Positions 12,362 to 23,719 of a stretch of 64,000 bases of DNA are shown piece by piece. Origin of the DNA: Imbricaverruca yamaguchii (Eukaryota; Arthropoda; Thecostraca; Neoverrucidae); the NCBI GenBank assembly GCA_034440575.1, contig JAOTOL010001635.1:3261001-3325000 (forward strand), in the 5' to 3' direction. The notes under the pieces were generated by a model. That model searched no databases. It was not told where the DNA came from and worked only from the letters and a program-made list of their open reading frames with translations. The first letter of the stretch is position 1. Each line of letters begins with the position of its first letter. The position numbers and the translations under genes are program-made.

Positions 12362-12950
12362 TATTCCTGGTAGGCGCCCGGCACACCTTGGTGGTCAGGT
12401 TGTCTGAGCAGCAGAGGCGACCGGCACTTACCCTCTCTGGTAGGCGCTCGGCACACCTTGGTGGTCAGGTGGTCTGAGCAGCAAAGGCGACTGGGACTTA
12501 CCCTCTCTGGTAGGCGCTCGGCACACCTTGGTGGTCAGGTAGTACAGTCCGTGCAGCAGAGGCGACCGGCACTCACTCTCTCTGGTAGGTGCTCGGCACA
12601 CCTTGGTGGTCAGGTGGTGCGGTCCGGGCAACAGAGGCGACCGGCACTCACCCTCTCTGGTAGGCGCTTGGCACACCTTGGTGGTCAGGTAGTACAGTCC
12701 GTGCAGCAGAGGCGACCGGCACTCACCCTCTCTGGTAGATGCTCGGCACACCTTGGTGGTCAGGTAGTGCGGTCCGGGGAGCAGAGGCGACCGGCATTCA
12801 CCCTCTCTGGTAGGCGCTCGGCACACCTTGGTGGTCAGGTGGTGCGGTCCGGGCAACAGAGACGACCGGCACTCACCCTCTCTGGTAGGCGCTCGGCACA
12901 CCTTGGTGGTCAGGTAGTGCGGACCGGGCAGCAGTGGCGGCCGACACTCG
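12362..12950 (-). repeat. 75-bp in-frame donor-carrying minisatellite
   Basis: About eight units, most exactly 75 bp, each holding the end of exon D2 (LTTKVCRAPTRE) followed by GGTGAGTGCC or GGTAAGTGCC. On the minus strand the array is open in the D2 frame down to about 12.43 kb. The last two units are shorter and shift frame. Confidence 0.85.
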
Positions 12951-13098
12951 CCGTCCAGTGGTATCTGCTCGTCGCCCGGCGCCATCACGGGGCCGCACTG
13001 ACAGTACACACACCCCTCGTTGGCGCCGTAGCGCACCAGGCTGCACGAGGTAGGGCAGCTGGCCAGACCTTGCTCGCAGATGCGCAAGTTTCCCTTCG
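12877..13098 (-). CDS. Gene B exon D2: 8-Cys module ending in an expandable 75-bp unit
   Basis: 222-nt phase 1-1 exon if the first donor is used: acceptor TGCGACAG, donor GAGG then GTGAGT. It carries RICEQGLASCPTSC, GCVYCQCG, ECRPP and KVCRAPTREG. After the first donor the sequence stays open for about 450 nt more, because each 75-bp repeat (GECRSPLLPGPHYLTTKVC...) encodes 25 residues. Each repeat ends in another donor at about the same phase: 12802, 12727, 12652, 12577, 12502, 12432, 12362. The true 3' end could therefore be any of these. Paralogue: 50108-50323, with only one extra unit. Confidence 0.75.
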
Positions 13099-13317
13099 CT
13101 GTCGCACAAAGGTACATGAGTCAGATAACCTGTCAGGTGTTAACTAACTAAATAACTTACGGTATGCTCTGCTATGTAGGGAAGTCTCGATCTGCCTGCC
13201 AGCGTGTCTAGATTTTCCTCATTTGTACGATCACTTGTTCACAAATTCGGTAGCTTCTTTCATCTGCCTATTCTCAAATTTAAGAACAGTCTTAAAAGTT
13301 CCCTGTGTTGCCACCCC

Positions 13318-13500
13318 GGTAGTTCAGTTAGTTAGAGCGCTAGCCTACACTGGTCTATCTTGTCCTGGCACCGCAGGGTTGGAGTCGCTTCACGCGCTCG
13401 CATTTAGCCCCCGGCTGGAAAATGAGTTGGCAACTAGCCCGACAAAGCTGGGGACGAGTTACCAGGTGACCGTGTCGATGCATTGACGGCACGCGAAACT
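13318..13500 (+). mobile_element. tRNA-derived SINE-like sequence
   Basis: CCCGGTAGTTCAGTTAGTTA followed by GAGCGCTAGCC looks like a tRNA 5' half with A box. GCAGGGTTGGAGTC is a degenerate B box about 50 bp on. Right end approximate. Confidence 0.6.
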
Positions 13501-14487
13501 TTCGGTCCAAATTCTGCCATTGAACTATAATTAATGCATCGGATGATGGGGTTAGGTTTCTCGCAACAAGCTCTGCTTAGCAATAGGAATCAGGTTCATA
13601 AAACCACGTGAACAAAAACTCAGATCAACTTTCTTTTCAAGTTACCAGGTGTCGGTGGACTTTTTATTGATCGAACTGATTAATTAATGAAACGGTGACA
13701 ACTTGTACAACAATCCCAACAGACCAACAGCAACATCAAAATTACCCAAAATTGGTGCTTCCAAATCAAAAGGCAATCACGACTGGCAACGACGAACAAC
13801 TGTCCAACCAAGACGCCAAGCGTTCTAGCGCCCACATCTCATAACAGGCTATATCTTACTAGCCTCGACAACTCAACTCTGTCTCTCACGTCTGTCTTTC
13901 GCATATAGTCGCCCTGGTCGACTGTTCCGGGACGACTCCATGACCGGGGGCTTGTTGTGCCCGCGAGTGAGGACCGACCGGTCACTCTACATGGTAAGCC
14001 ACGATTCGTCGAGAGCGACTTTGACATCAAACAGTGGCGTGGTCGCCCGCAGAAAGTCGAGAGCCCAGTGACGCGGTGACACAAAGTTGGCTGCGGGTGG
14101 TCAAAAGTACTTCCGACCGGCCCTCACGCCCTACACCTGCACCACCTAGTACATACTATGGTGATGTGGGTGTCAACGACCCGACTCCCAGCTATGTCAT
14201 GTCCCAACGACAGACTCGGTCGGCCGAGCCGTGACGGAGTGCTGACAAGTCACAACATCTCATAGCCGGACGGCGCTCGTCGCGTCAAGACTCACCGCGC
14301 TGGCTAGGGAAGGCCACATTTTTGTGATCCGCCCGTAACTCGTATCCCAGGATGCATGGGAGCCAAATGCATGCGATGCATGGGAGCCAAAAGAGGAGGG
14401 TTCAAAACTAGCTTGGTTGCATTCATTTATTTTACACATCTCAATTCAAGCCACGACGTGTCCCAAATTCCGGATCGAGATGTGCAA

Positions 14488-14823
14488 TGGTTTTAACAAG
14501 ATGGGGTAACTCCACATATAGTCGACATCACGACTGAGTGGCTGGACCAGCGATTCCATGATCTGCTGATTAACAGGCACCCCGAACCCGAATGGTCTCT
14601 GCATTCACCTGATCTGAACCACCAGATGTTTATCTCTGGGTTTCATTGAAGGAGCATGTGTATGAGAATCATCCCCAATGCATTGCTGAACTGAAAGTGG
14701 CCATCAGTCAGGAGATTCGTGCCATTAAAAAGGAAGTGTGTCAAGGTGATTAACAATTTCCCTCGCCGGCTTCAACTGTGTCTGAGGCGCGACGGCAGTC
14801 ATTTGGAACATATGCTCGAATAA
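14488..14823 (+). pseudogene. mariner/Tc1-superfamily transposase remnant
   Basis: Across three frames the sequence reads QDGVTPHIVDITTEWLDQRF, EWSLHSPDLN, LKEHVYENHPQCIAELKVAI, QEIRAIKKEVC and VINNFPRRLQLCLRRDGSHL. This is the C-terminal catalytic region of the Tc1/mariner-type transposases common in invertebrates. The QQDG stretch has a stop replacing Gln, and there are two frameshifts, so it is dead. A possible terminal repeat (CCATCTATTTTGAGACACC) is near 14950. Confidence 0.85.
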
Positions 14824-15466
14824 TGTTATCCTTCGGGCTAGAGACCTCAAATCTTCAGTTTATTATTGCCATCATGTCAGCTTCCAGGAAACATAATATT
14901 TTTTTCGGAGTTTCTTGTCTGAGTAAAAAACTATTGTCATGTTAATGGGTTCCATCTATTTTGAGACACCTTGTATCATGTAGCTGCCCAAAACTCTTTT
15001 CCGATGCCTGCCTCTTGTCGACCCTTGTGCTCGCGAAGAAGATACGAGATAGGATAGGAGAGAACTGGGAGAATGACACGGATACAGAAACGTGCAACTC
15101 CTTCCTGAGTGCATAATACGACCAGTACCCCTGCAAGCTTCCGGGAACACAACAATGCAACTTGTCTATCAGTACCTCTGGTTCGCTAATCATCTCACGT
15201 GCTTAGATGTTCCCGTTTAAAGAACGCATCGACTCTGTGTTCTTATGTTAGTTGAAAAAAGTCAAGAGCACGTGTGTCAGGACACACCAATGAATTGCCG
15301 GGAGCGTGCGTCTTGGCCAATGACTACAGTTATAAGGTCCACTTGCATGCAAGTGTAAATGGGAAGTTAGTTCCGACATTCTCTTCCACATCCTTCTTCC
15401 TTGCATTTTTTTGCAGGATGAGAGAAGCAGCCGTTTACAAAAAGAAGCAAGTTCAACAGGACTTAC

Positions 15467-15679
15467 GCAGCTGGTCGAATGGAGCACAGGTTTTGGAGAA
15501 GGCGCCAGCGCTCCTGAGGTCAGTGCCAGGCGGGCAGTCGTCGTCGATATAGACGATGACGTCACCAGGCTCACCGCCCGGGCCGCAGAGGCAATCGTAG
15601 CAGTTGTTCTCGGCGTTGAACTCCTGCCCGCAGTCGGCCGGGCACTGCTGGTCGCCGCCTTCGCACGTGACCGTGTCCG
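15467..15679 (-). CDS. Gene B exon D1: 8-Cys CPADCG module
   Basis: 213-nt phase 1-1 exon, acceptor GTGCCCCAG, donor CTGC then GTAAGT. Cys in TCEGG, QCPADCG, NNCYDCLCG, DCPPGT and KTCAP. Core spacing C-x9-C-x2-C-x-C is pacifastin-like; the rest is not. Directly upstream is a 55-bp array of about 12 units, each containing a copy of the acceptor. Strongly similar to 54348-54560. Confidence 0.78.
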
Positions 15680-15680
15680 C

Positions 15681-16335
15681 TGGGGCACAGGTTGGCTGTT
15701 ACGGCCTGTCGCCTGTGACACGTGACCGTGACAGATGGGGCACAGGTTGGCTGTTACTGCCTGTCGCCTGTGACACGTGACTGTGACAGCTGCGGCACAG
15801 GTTGGCTGTTACTCCCTGTCGCCTGTGACACGTGACTGTAGCAACTGTGGCACAGGTTGGCTGTTACGGCCTGTCGCCTGTGACACGTGACCGTGACAGA
15901 TGGGGCACAGGTTGGCTGTTACTGCCTGCCGCCTGTGGCATGTGACTGTGACAGCTGCGGCACAGGTTGGCTGTTACTGCCTGCCGCCTGTGGCATGTGA
16001 CTGTAGCAGCTGCGGCACAGGTTGGCTGTTACTGCCTGTCGCTCGTAAAACGTGACTGTGACAGCTGCGGCACAGGTTGGCTGTTGCTGCCAGTCACCTG
16101 TGACATGCGGCTGTGACAGTTGCGGCGCAAGTTGACTGTTGCTGCCCGTCACCTGTGACATGTGGCTGTGACAGTTGCGGTGCAGGTTGGCTGTTACTGC
16201 CCGTCACCTGTGACATGTGGCTGTGACAGTTGTGGTGCAGGTGGGCTGTTACTGCCCGTCACCTGTGACATGTGACCGTGACAGTTGCGGCACAGGTTGG
16301 CTGTTACTGCCCGTCACCTGTGCGACGGGTGGTTG
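15681..16335 (-). repeat. 55-bp splice-acceptor minisatellite, gene B
   Basis: About 12 units of 55 bp immediately upstream (minus strand) of exon D1. Each holds CCTGTGCCGCAG or a variant followed by a degenerate exon head ending AGTCACGTG. The real acceptor is the last unit. Confidence 0.87.
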
Positions 16336-16669
16336 TCAGGCATCTTTCTTTTCAAATAGAGTGTGCGAGCCCAGACCGTTCATAGTGGTCTCACCCTGGA
16401 AGCACCACAGGAACCAATACACTAGGAAGGACTCAATAGCGCCGGAGAATGAGGGATCGTATGTATCATTATTAGGTTTCCTGCGGCAAGATCATTCCTC
16501 AAATGCGACACATGAGGCATGATCTTGCCGCATGATCTCAGGTTAAGGAATGGCATTTGAAATGTCATCCATAAAACTTTAATTTCATCCGGAGTCAATC
16601 GATTTTTTATAGATGCAGTCGCACAAATCCCAAAGTAACAACTACTGAGATGGTTCCTGCATGCATCCG

Positions 16670-17859
16670 CTACTGTCCGGCTACTCACGTGTTGACTCCG
16701 CTACTGTCCGGCTACTCACGTGTTGACTCCGCTACTGTCCGGCTACTCACGTGTTGACTCCGCTACTGTCCGGCTACTCACGTGTTGGCTCCGCTACTGT
16801 CCGGCTACTCACGTGTTGGCTCCCTCCGACAGAGTGTACAGGCCGGCTCGCCGTCCTCTGTACAGACACAGCTGCTGCAGCCACCGTTCACCGTCCACGT
16901 GACACCCGGTGTACAGCTACTGTCCGGCTACTCACGTGTTGGTTCCGCTACTGTCCGGCTACTCACGTGTTGGTTCCGCTACTGTCCGGCTACTCACGTG
17001 TTGGTTCCCTCCGACAGAGTGTACAGGCCGGCTCGCCGTCCTTTGTACAGACACAGCTGCTGCAGCCACCGTTCACCGTCCACGTGGCACCCGGTGTACA
17101 GCTACTGTCCGGCTACTCACGTGTTGGCTCCGCTACTGTCCGGCTACTCACGTGTTGGTTCCGCTACTGTCCGGCTACTCACGTGTTGGTTCCGCTACTG
17201 TCCGGCTACTCACGTGTTGGTTCCGCTACTGTCCGGCTGCTCACGTGTTGGCTCCTCCGACAGGGTGTGCAGGCCGGCTCGCGTCCTCTGTACAGACACA
17301 GCTGCTGCAGCCACCGTTCACCGTCCACGTGACACCCGGTGTACAGCTACTGTCCGGCTACTCACGTGTTGGCTCCGCTACTGTCCGGCTACTCACGTGT
17401 TGGCTTCCTCCGACAGGGTGTGCAGGCCGGCTCGCCGTCCTTTGTACAGACACAGCTGCTGCAGCCACCGTTCACCGTCCACGTGGCACCCGGTGTACAG
17501 CTACTGTCCGGCTACTCACGTGTTGGTTCCGCTACTGTCCGGCTACTCACGTGTTGGTTCCGCTACTGTCCGGCTACTCACGTGTTGGTTCCGCTACTGT
17601 CCGGCTACTCACGTGTTGGTTCCGCTACTGTCCGGCTACTCACGTGTTGGCTCCCTCCGACAGAGTGTACAGGCCGGCTCGCCGTCCTTTGTACAGACAC
17701 AGCTGCTGCAGCCACCGTTCACCGTCCACGTGACACCCGGTGTACAGCTACTGTCCGGCTACTCACGTGTTGGTTCCGCTACTGTCCGGCTACTCACGTG
17801 TTGGTTCCGCTACTGTCCGGCTACTCACGTGTTGGCTCCGCTACTGTCCGATTACTCAC
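16670..17859 (-). repeat. 31-bp splice-donor minisatellite with P3 exon copies, gene B
   Basis: Unit on the minus strand: GTGAGTAGCCGGACAGTAGC followed by GGAACCAACAC. Each unit recreates the last bases of exon P3 and its GTGAGT donor. Interspersed are five exon-like copies of about 107 bp at 16813-16919, 16998-17104, 17245-17349, 17397-17503 and 17644-17750. The copy at 17245 has two 1-bp deletions. Every unit carries a TAG directly after GTGAG. The plus strand shows stop-free stretches in all frames, which I regard as a by-product. Confidence 0.88.
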
Positions 17860-17964
17860 GTGTTGGCTCCCTCCGACAGGGTGTGCAGGCCGGCTCGCCG
17901 TCCTCTGTACAGACACAGCTGCTGCAGCCACCTTCCACCGCCCACGTGGCACCCGGTGTGCAGC
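17860..17964 (-). CDS. Gene B exon P3: pacifastin-like domain with shortened loop
   Basis: 105-nt phase 1-1 exon, acceptor CCATCAG, donor ACAC then GTGAGT. It encodes CTPGATWAVEGGC, CSSCVC and CTPC; as in gene A the last spacing is C-x2-C instead of C-x4-C, so the usual inhibitory loop is absent. Downstream on the minus strand, down to about 16.67 kb, are five more exon-like copies embedded in 31-bp donor repeats. Only this copy has the CATCAG acceptor. Confidence 0.82.
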
Positions 17965-18009
17965 CTGATGGAAGAGCGTGGGTGTAGCTTGTTCATTGTA
18001 ATGTAACAA

Positions 18010-20650
18010 GTTTGTCCAGTCAAAAGCTGGTCAGCGCATTCCTCCAGACTGGGAATGCCACGGAACCATTTACGATTAATCAAATTGCAGTCACACTTTT
18101 ATCTCTACGAGGTTGCATCAAAATGCTGTTTATATGGTGTGCGGTAGTCCTCATGATAGCAGATGCTTAGGAAGCTTAACTTACCTGTGTATTGACCGAT
18201 ACAGCCATCCGAGAAGCAGTTACTTTTTATCCGGGTACGCCAAAAGAATTGTGAACTTAGTCCTGATGGGAATGAAGCAATAAAGAACACGTCGCGCCTG
18301 CAACAGTTGGAAGTCAAACAGAAGCTCGAATGTCCATAGTACTGTACACTGGCTATTGCTCTATTGGAACTATTGGGGGCTCAAGTCCTGTACAGACATG
18401 AATCTTGTATATAATGACAGTTCTTGTATAAATCCGCAACGATGAGAGCCCCATAATCCCCAAGTGAATTTATTAGAGCTCTTTGAAGAACCTGCATGGA
18501 GTCTGAACAATGCACCTCCACTGCCTGGTAACACACATCGCTGCAAAGTGTGGACGGAGGGATGCGGATGTTAAGAACACAATTGTGTGATTGTCTGCAT
18601 CGTCCTTCAACGTGGCGTATAGATCTTTGAGATTCCCCAGCATCAAACGCTTCTGCAGGCGCACTTTCTTCCTGTCCACATGTCGAACAGCTAGCGAGGG
18701 AAGCAATGCAATGATCAAGGATCAAGGATATTCTTACGTTGTCCAAGTGTAAAGGAACAGAGAACCAAAATCCACACAACGTTAATTCAGGAAACTCGAG
18801 ACAAACGTGTTTTTGTTTTGACAAAGATCTCCTCCATTACACGGAAAAACAAAACCGGAAGTGGGACGATAGTTTGACACAGACCCACTGGTTTCACGTA
18901 ACAGAAATAGGATAATGCCAATCATTTATAAAGTAATCACATCCGTTCGGAAGGACATCGTTTTGACATCCCTATACGTCACCAAATTTACGAAGAAAAC
19001 GCAATGAAACAACAACACAATTATGACCCTTGTCTGGTGCCGACAGGCTACAAAAGTATCGAGCCAAAATGTGATTCCAGGGAATGAATAAACGCGTTGA
19101 TTGGCATTGAGCTCGACCAAGTTGAGCTCGGGGTCATTATGATGAGTGTATAACGATTTCTGTACAATATTGATGTCGGGAAGAGATGAATGATTTTGTT
19201 ATCCGAAAACAAAAACAAAAACGTCTAGTTCCATGTTTAAAATTCTGGTTCGTTTCTGATTGTAACATACCCGATTTTTGCTTCGTTCAACATAACCTTG
19301 ATTTAGTTCATGTTCATTATGAGACTACATGCCATAACTTCAATTGTTCCATGACTAGAATCTATATTCCCTGGCCTCATTAATGCAAGAATCACTAAAT
19401 GGATTTTCTGTCCAAGAAAATTATGTACATTCTTTCCATAAGAATGTATGATACACTGGTCATAAATTGGGCTGGTACCTTGGTGATTTATTATGAAATG
19501 CCATCATTTCAATTCATATTTCATGATATATTCATCAATATTTGAAATCAGACTAATGTTAAGTTGGCTATGCATACTAGCCATGATAATTAAGCACACG
19601 ACGGGATGCTCTACTCGTGACATACCTTATCCATGAGATGGCACACGTTACTATGAGAAGAACCCTACTATGAGAAAAATCTTACTGCGAAACACTTGGT
19701 GCTGGAGAATGAGTGTTACAACGTGGCTTTGCAACAAACAAAAAACTCCACCTACAGCCTCATGCCAAATCCTATTTATGGAAGTCGATAACACATTTTT
19801 TGCCCAGCACCGCTTCGTTATATAAAGTCATACATAACAACTCTTCGTGAGATAAACTTTCAGAAATCTGCATGCATATCCTTTTATGAAATATATATTC
19901 ACATCAATTAGAACGCTTCAACAGGCATTATAACTTTAGACGTTAGGCGCTAGAACGTTATAACAGGAGTACGAACGTGTAAAAAAGTGTACATGGAAGG
20001 AGCCAAGCTTGTCAGGCAGTCCAAATCATGAAAAATGTCCAAAGCCCATGCGACCCAAAATTTTGATGTGCCCGAATTCCGATACTACTTTTTGTCCAGA
20101 AACAACTTGGCCACTTTATAGACAAACACAAATTCCGAAAATTTATAAAGCTGTGCATGCGTCAAATAAGGTGACGAATGCCGAGAAACTGGTTCTCCTT
20201 TAACAAACAAACCGAAACCTTAATAGGGGAACACCCTTCCTTCGGATCAGTTCGGTAGGCTGACCGTAGAAGGTGTTCTGGTGCTCACAGGTCGTTGGTT
20301 TATTCCAATGGGCTTTTATTCCCCTGTAGATGCAGTGCATACAGTGCGATAGGAGATGCATTATGAAACGGTGATCCTGACATATTAGTACACTTTACAT
20401 GCGCTTAGTACCTCTTGTCGGTTCTCTGATTAGGAACAACATAATAGTCATCGGAATATGTATTCTTGTTCCCGGTATATATTTCGTGAACATTTCAAAA
20501 GGCTTGGTTAGTTGCGTGTATATGTGTGTATGTGTGTGTATATGTGTGTGTATGTGTATATGTGTATGTGTGTGTGCATGTGGTGTGTGCGTAACTGTGC
20601 ATGTTTAATGCAACACATTGAAGTTTATTTTCCATCTTTCTACTTTGTAG
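18010..20650. other. AT-rich intron of gene B, nothing recognised
   Basis: Upstream (minus) of exon P3. Only a TG microsatellite at the right end; the remaining short frames look random. Confidence 0.5.
20513..20604. repeat. (TG)/(TGTGTA) microsatellite
   Basis: TGTGTATATGTGTGTATGTG pattern, low-complexity. Confidence 0.9.
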
Positions 20651-20669
20651 GCATTCGGTCAGAATTTAA

Positions 20670-21511
20670 CCCGCGCTGTCTTTTCGGTCAAATCCTCACA
20701 CCCCGTCTCGGGGGAGGGGCGGTTGAAAACCCCCCTCTAAAATCCAAACGAAGTATCGCATGAAAACGAAAGAGCTGTCATCGGAAAGCGCTCGACGAGT
20801 AGGGTCTGGGTCCACCCCCCAAAAAGAATTTATCCCAAAAGTGACGTCACTAGGGGGGCTATATTTTCACGACTTTTCACGACTTACATGATGTTTTTTA
20901 CTCTGAGTAGTTCATTTTGCGGGATATATGAAATAAAAAATGTATTTGGAATGAGAACAGAGCAGCGAAATCGACCAGGGCTATAATTTGTTTGGGCCCA
21001 GAAAAAAATAAAATATTTCTTTGAAATGGCTAAATTTTTAGTTATCAAGTTCTTTAATTTTCATTTTCCAATGGATAGAACAGACCGAGAAGCGTTGTTG
21101 GAAGTCAACTTGCCCTAAGAAAAAATACTTACTTTAGCCAGAATCTTGTATTTGTATCGCAATATGGCAAATACGCAAAATTTATATGTAGTCAAAAACG
21201 AAAAAATGAAAAATTCACCCCATAAGTTTCGTTGCATCTGTAAAGATAAGCAAACGCCAAAAGTTTCATTCGAATATCTGTATCCTTTAAGGCGTGACGA
21301 CTGGTTGAACTTTTTTGGAGGTGAACTCACTTGACCTTGACTAACTCGTTGACCCTAGAAGACCTGACCTAAAAATTTTGATTCTGCATGTCAAATTGAT
21401 ATAGGAAAAGGTATGCCAGATTTTGGCGCGCTGCCTCGCGCCGTTCGTCCGCTACCCGCGAAAAACCTGAGTGGGGGCGGTTGAAGACCCCCCGAGACGG
21501 GGCGGGGCGGG
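20670..21511 (-). mobile_element. MITE-1 copy D
   Basis: Left end TTAA (20666-20669) then CCCGCGCTGTC. Right end GGGGCGGG then TTGT, one TTAA mutated. Internal AAAGTGACGTCACTAGG and CTTGACCTTGACTAACTCG blocks are well preserved. Confidence 0.85.
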
Positions 21512-21967
21512 TTGTGTTCCTTCATAATATGACGTATTTGTGCCTAGAATTGAGGCAGATTACTGATAGATGTATCGCCATACCCATTAAATAGCTTCTA
21601 AGTATGCTAAACAGAAATACATTCTGGAAAAGGGTGAGAGGGCAGCTAACATGCTGGCCCCTCCAACTTGAAAAGTTAAAAAATGCGAACATGACCCCAC
21701 CGGTCCCTCCCGTTCCTACGCCTACGTCCCTTGACGAGATACGCCCCATGTTGTATGATGGAACAAGAGCTACGCCAATCAAGATATCTGAAACAGTCAT
21801 GCACCAACATACCTGTAAAGTAAGTGTTCAGTAATGTAAGCAGCTGTCTTAGAGCATACTTATAATGCTCTGCACATATTTAATCAGGCTCACGTGCTCA
21901 ACGATGTTCAAGACAATTAGATGCTTCTTCAACATTCTCTTTCCCCACGAAATGTGATATATGTATC

Positions 21968-21968
21968 A

Positions 21969-22026
<58 letters not shown>

Positions 22027-22085
22027 TATACATATACATATATACATTTATATACATCTATATATATATATATATATATATATAA
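21968..22085. repeat. (TA)n microsatellite
   Basis: About 115 bp of TA with a few C interruptions, just beyond the donor of gene B exon H. Confidence 0.95.
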
Positions 22086-22127
22086 GCTTCATGACCAAGG
22101 GGTCAGACTATTTTGCAAACCACCGAC

Positions 22128-22259
22128 CTTGTCCTCTGCAGATCTTGGAAAAAAGGAAGTATGCACCCTCTTGAAGACCCGTCGGGCACGGACTCTCCGA
22201 AGCAATCGTCAGGTCACCAAACTCGAGGGTGGGGCTGCTGTCGTTTCCGTGCACAATTC
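22128..22259 (-). CDS. Gene B exon H: half of the D-type module
   Basis: 132-nt phase 1-1 exon, acceptor CCTCACAG, donor CAAG then GTCGGT. It contains EFGDLTIASESPCPTG and SKICRG, only two Cys. Same length as its gene A paralogue at 58905-59036 and clearly homologous, so both copies have kept the half-domain form. A (TA)n microsatellite lies about 50 bp beyond the donor. Function unknown. Confidence 0.75.
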
Positions 22260-22511
22260 CTGTGAGGAGAAAAACTTTCTTGGCAGGCAGACAAGTATTT
22301 GACTCTGGTGGTAATTTCGTTAGTATAGTCGACGTATGATTCAGAAGTCATGCTATTCATATGCGATACAAGAAGACATTCCGAAAGCCATCTATATATC
22401 CATCTATCTATAGATATATTCATGGAACGCCTGCCAATGTCTTCTTGGTCAAGTCTTTCCCATAACGAAGCCAACCATCGGGATGCAACGAGGTCTGCAA
22501 AACATGACGTA

Positions 22512-22700
22512 GCATGAGGTTAGCCCATCGCTTTGCGTCCTAACCTGAAGTTAGCTCATTGCATTGCATCCGAACCAGAGGTTCACTCATCGCATTGAGT
22601 CTTGACCCGGTGTTAGCCCTTCGCATTGCGTCCTACCGTGATAACACACCGCATTGCGTCCTCGCCTGAGGTTAACCCATCGCATTGCGTCCTAACTTGA
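22512..22700. repeat. About 38-bp minisatellite
   Basis: Five or six units with TCGCATTGCGTCCTAACCTG and AGGTTAGCCCA. It lies in the gene B P2-H intron just before a SINE. Confidence 0.75.
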
Positions 22701-22711
22701 AACCAGTCTAG

Positions 22712-22898
22712 CGGGGCGGGGAAGGCAGAGTAGCTAAGGTGTTGTGCTCTGGTTACCAAAGGTCCCTGGTTCAACACTCGCAGCGCTCGGGACATTTCCC
22801 AATTCCGCGGCCCATCGGGGAAACAGTATGGTCGGCACCATTGGCCGTGAATGTGCATAAAATGCGTCTTGAACAACCCAATAAACAAACAATGCAAG
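22712..22898 (+). mobile_element. Second copy of the same tRNA-derived SINE
   Basis: Shares ACCAAAGGTCCCTGGTTCAA, GGACATTTCCCAATTCCGCG and the AATAAACAAACAA tail with 60327-60510. CCAGTCTAG flanks both sides (22703-22711, 22899-22907). More diverged in the A-box region. Confidence 0.85.
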
Positions 22899-23059
22899 CC
22901 AGTCTAGTACAATCAATCACTAACACACCATAGCGTCTGAAGCTTCCTTGTTTGGTCCACACATGCTTCGGAAGAGTAGCTTAGGAAATGTCTGGTTGGC
23001 AAGATCGAAGGCACCATACTATATGTTCTTTCCTGCAGACTTTTTCATGGAGCGCGTTG

Positions 23060-23226
23060 AAGGATCGCTTTAGAGTTTGATTGTAATTTTACGACGCACT
23101 CAGCAAATGAGGCCACATGGCTTCGCCTGCCTCTCACCCTGGCAGGAAGGGCGGTCATCATAGAAGTCGAACCCTGCACCTCTGACATGCCCGACGCTCA
23201 GCTTAACCGCCGAGTTACCAACGCCG
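23060..23226 (-). mobile_element. tRNA-derived SINE-like sequence, minus strand
   Basis: The minus strand reads GGTAACTCGGCGGTTAAGCT, GCATGTCAGAGGTGCAGG and GGTTCGACTTC, a tRNA-like A/B-box pair with a non-tRNA body after it. Ends approximate. Confidence 0.55.
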
Positions 23227-23719
23227 CTTGCAAGCATCACCGTTCAAGACAAGTTATGGATCCATTGGGTGAACACTAAAACCCTGGAGAAGCTTTCAGA
23301 AGTGCGGACAAGACTGCATTTTAGTCAAAGGCACCTCACAATTGAACAAATTGTTCACGCTTTCAGCTTGAAGACATGTTCCACAGCACATGAAGTTGAT
23401 TATGCCGTGACGGGCTACAGAGCGCACGCGCCCGTTGACCCCCTGCAACATCCTGTGCAGAAGCGCTGGCTGTAGAGACTGGATGTTTCTGAAGAATTTG
23501 CTCTTCAGAACCGTGTCTGACGTGGTCTCACAGGCTCCCTCACAGGCTGTCCTGCTCAGGGTCCATGCATATTCGACGGATCGAAGCACAGGGATTCTAA
23601 TCTTTCAGAGCGAACGGCATTCACGCTTCGGTTAGGACTTTGAGGGCTTCCTTCACGTAGCGAGAAAAAATACGCGAAAGAATCGATTTGCTGGACTGTG
23701 GTTCGGCGAATGAATAGCT

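Noticed and set aside
12458..13147. 229-codon plus-strand frame over the 75-bp array
   Set aside because: Antisense shadow of the D2 exon and its in-frame repeat.
16670..17964. CRISPR array (short direct repeats at regular spacing)
   Set aside because: Units are contiguous with no unique spacers, in a eukaryotic intron context.
16720..18006. Long plus-strand open frames (up to 401 codons) rich in LLSGYSRVGS repeats
   Set aside because: The 31-bp donor repeat simply has no stop on the plus strand in any frame; the minus strand carries real exon and splice signals.
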